Shown here one piece after another: positions 6,094 to 6,115 of a DNA stretch of 6,115 bases. Made by a program: the position numbers and the translations under genes. The notes beneath the pieces are model-generated. The model saw only the letters and a program-made list of their open reading frames with translations. It was not told the DNA's origin and did not search any database. The DNA is taken from the NCBI GenBank assembly GCA_900546605.1, contig URDV01000136.1, positions 1-6,115 on the forward strand. Reading direction: 5' to 3'. This DNA is from an uncultured Prevotella sp. (GTDB taxonomy: Bacteria > Bacteroidota > Bacteroidia > Bacteroidales > Bacteroidaceae). Position 1 is the first letter of the stretch, and every line of letters starts with the position of its first letter.

Positions 6094-6115
6094 AGATCGG
6101 AAGAGCGTCGTGTAG
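6094..6115. other. Illumina adapter sequence left at the contig end
   Basis: The last 22 bases, starting AGATCGGAAGAGC and continuing GTCGTGTAG, are identical to the start of the standard Illumina TruSeq adapter read-through (the reverse complement of the universal adapter). They are a sequencing artefact and should be trimmed. Genome sequence ends at 6093. Confidence 0.97.

Overview
The window looks like a single short contig from a member of the Bacteroidales, most likely a Prevotella-like species. The reasons are the fused lpxC-fabZ gene, the gene order lpxD / lpxC-fabZ / lpxA / small pRiA4b-ORF3-like gene / miaA, AT-rich leaders with almost no Shine-Dalgarno sequences, and the style of the protein sequences. 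The genus is an inference from memory of these families, not from a search.

Layout. Bases 1-425 hold no convincing gene. They contain a degenerate 8-bp tandem repeat at the very edge and several inverted repeats, two of them just upstream of lpxD. Bases 426-4455 carry four same-strand genes that read as one operon: lpxD, lpxC-fabZ, lpxA and an uncharacterised acidic protein. A strong, apparently bidirectional hairpin terminator follows (4486-4547). miaA (4599-5456) comes next on the same strand. The 318-bp gap after miaA holds three related palindromes whose starts are exactly 67 bp apart. A minus-strand gene for the C-terminal end of an AmpG-like major facilitator transporter faces miaA and runs off the right edge. 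The last 22 bases (6094-6115) are Illumina adapter, not genome.

How the genes work together. LpxA acylates UDP-GlcNAc, the LpxC half of the fusion removes the N-acetyl group, and LpxD adds the second acyl chain. These are the first three steps of lipid A synthesis in the cytosol. The FabZ half of the fusion dehydrates 3-hydroxyacyl-ACP for fatty acid elongation, so it competes for the acyl donor used by LpxA and LpxD. lpxB and the later lipid A genes are not in the window. MiaA modifies tRNA and has no direct biochemical link to lipid A; the terminator suggests it is at least partly a separate unit.

I found no clear new multi-gene system. The coding part is core housekeeping. The items most worth a second look are the 67-bp-spaced palindromes, the structured lpxD leader, the unknown acidic protein in the lipid A operon, and the adapter left at the contig end.
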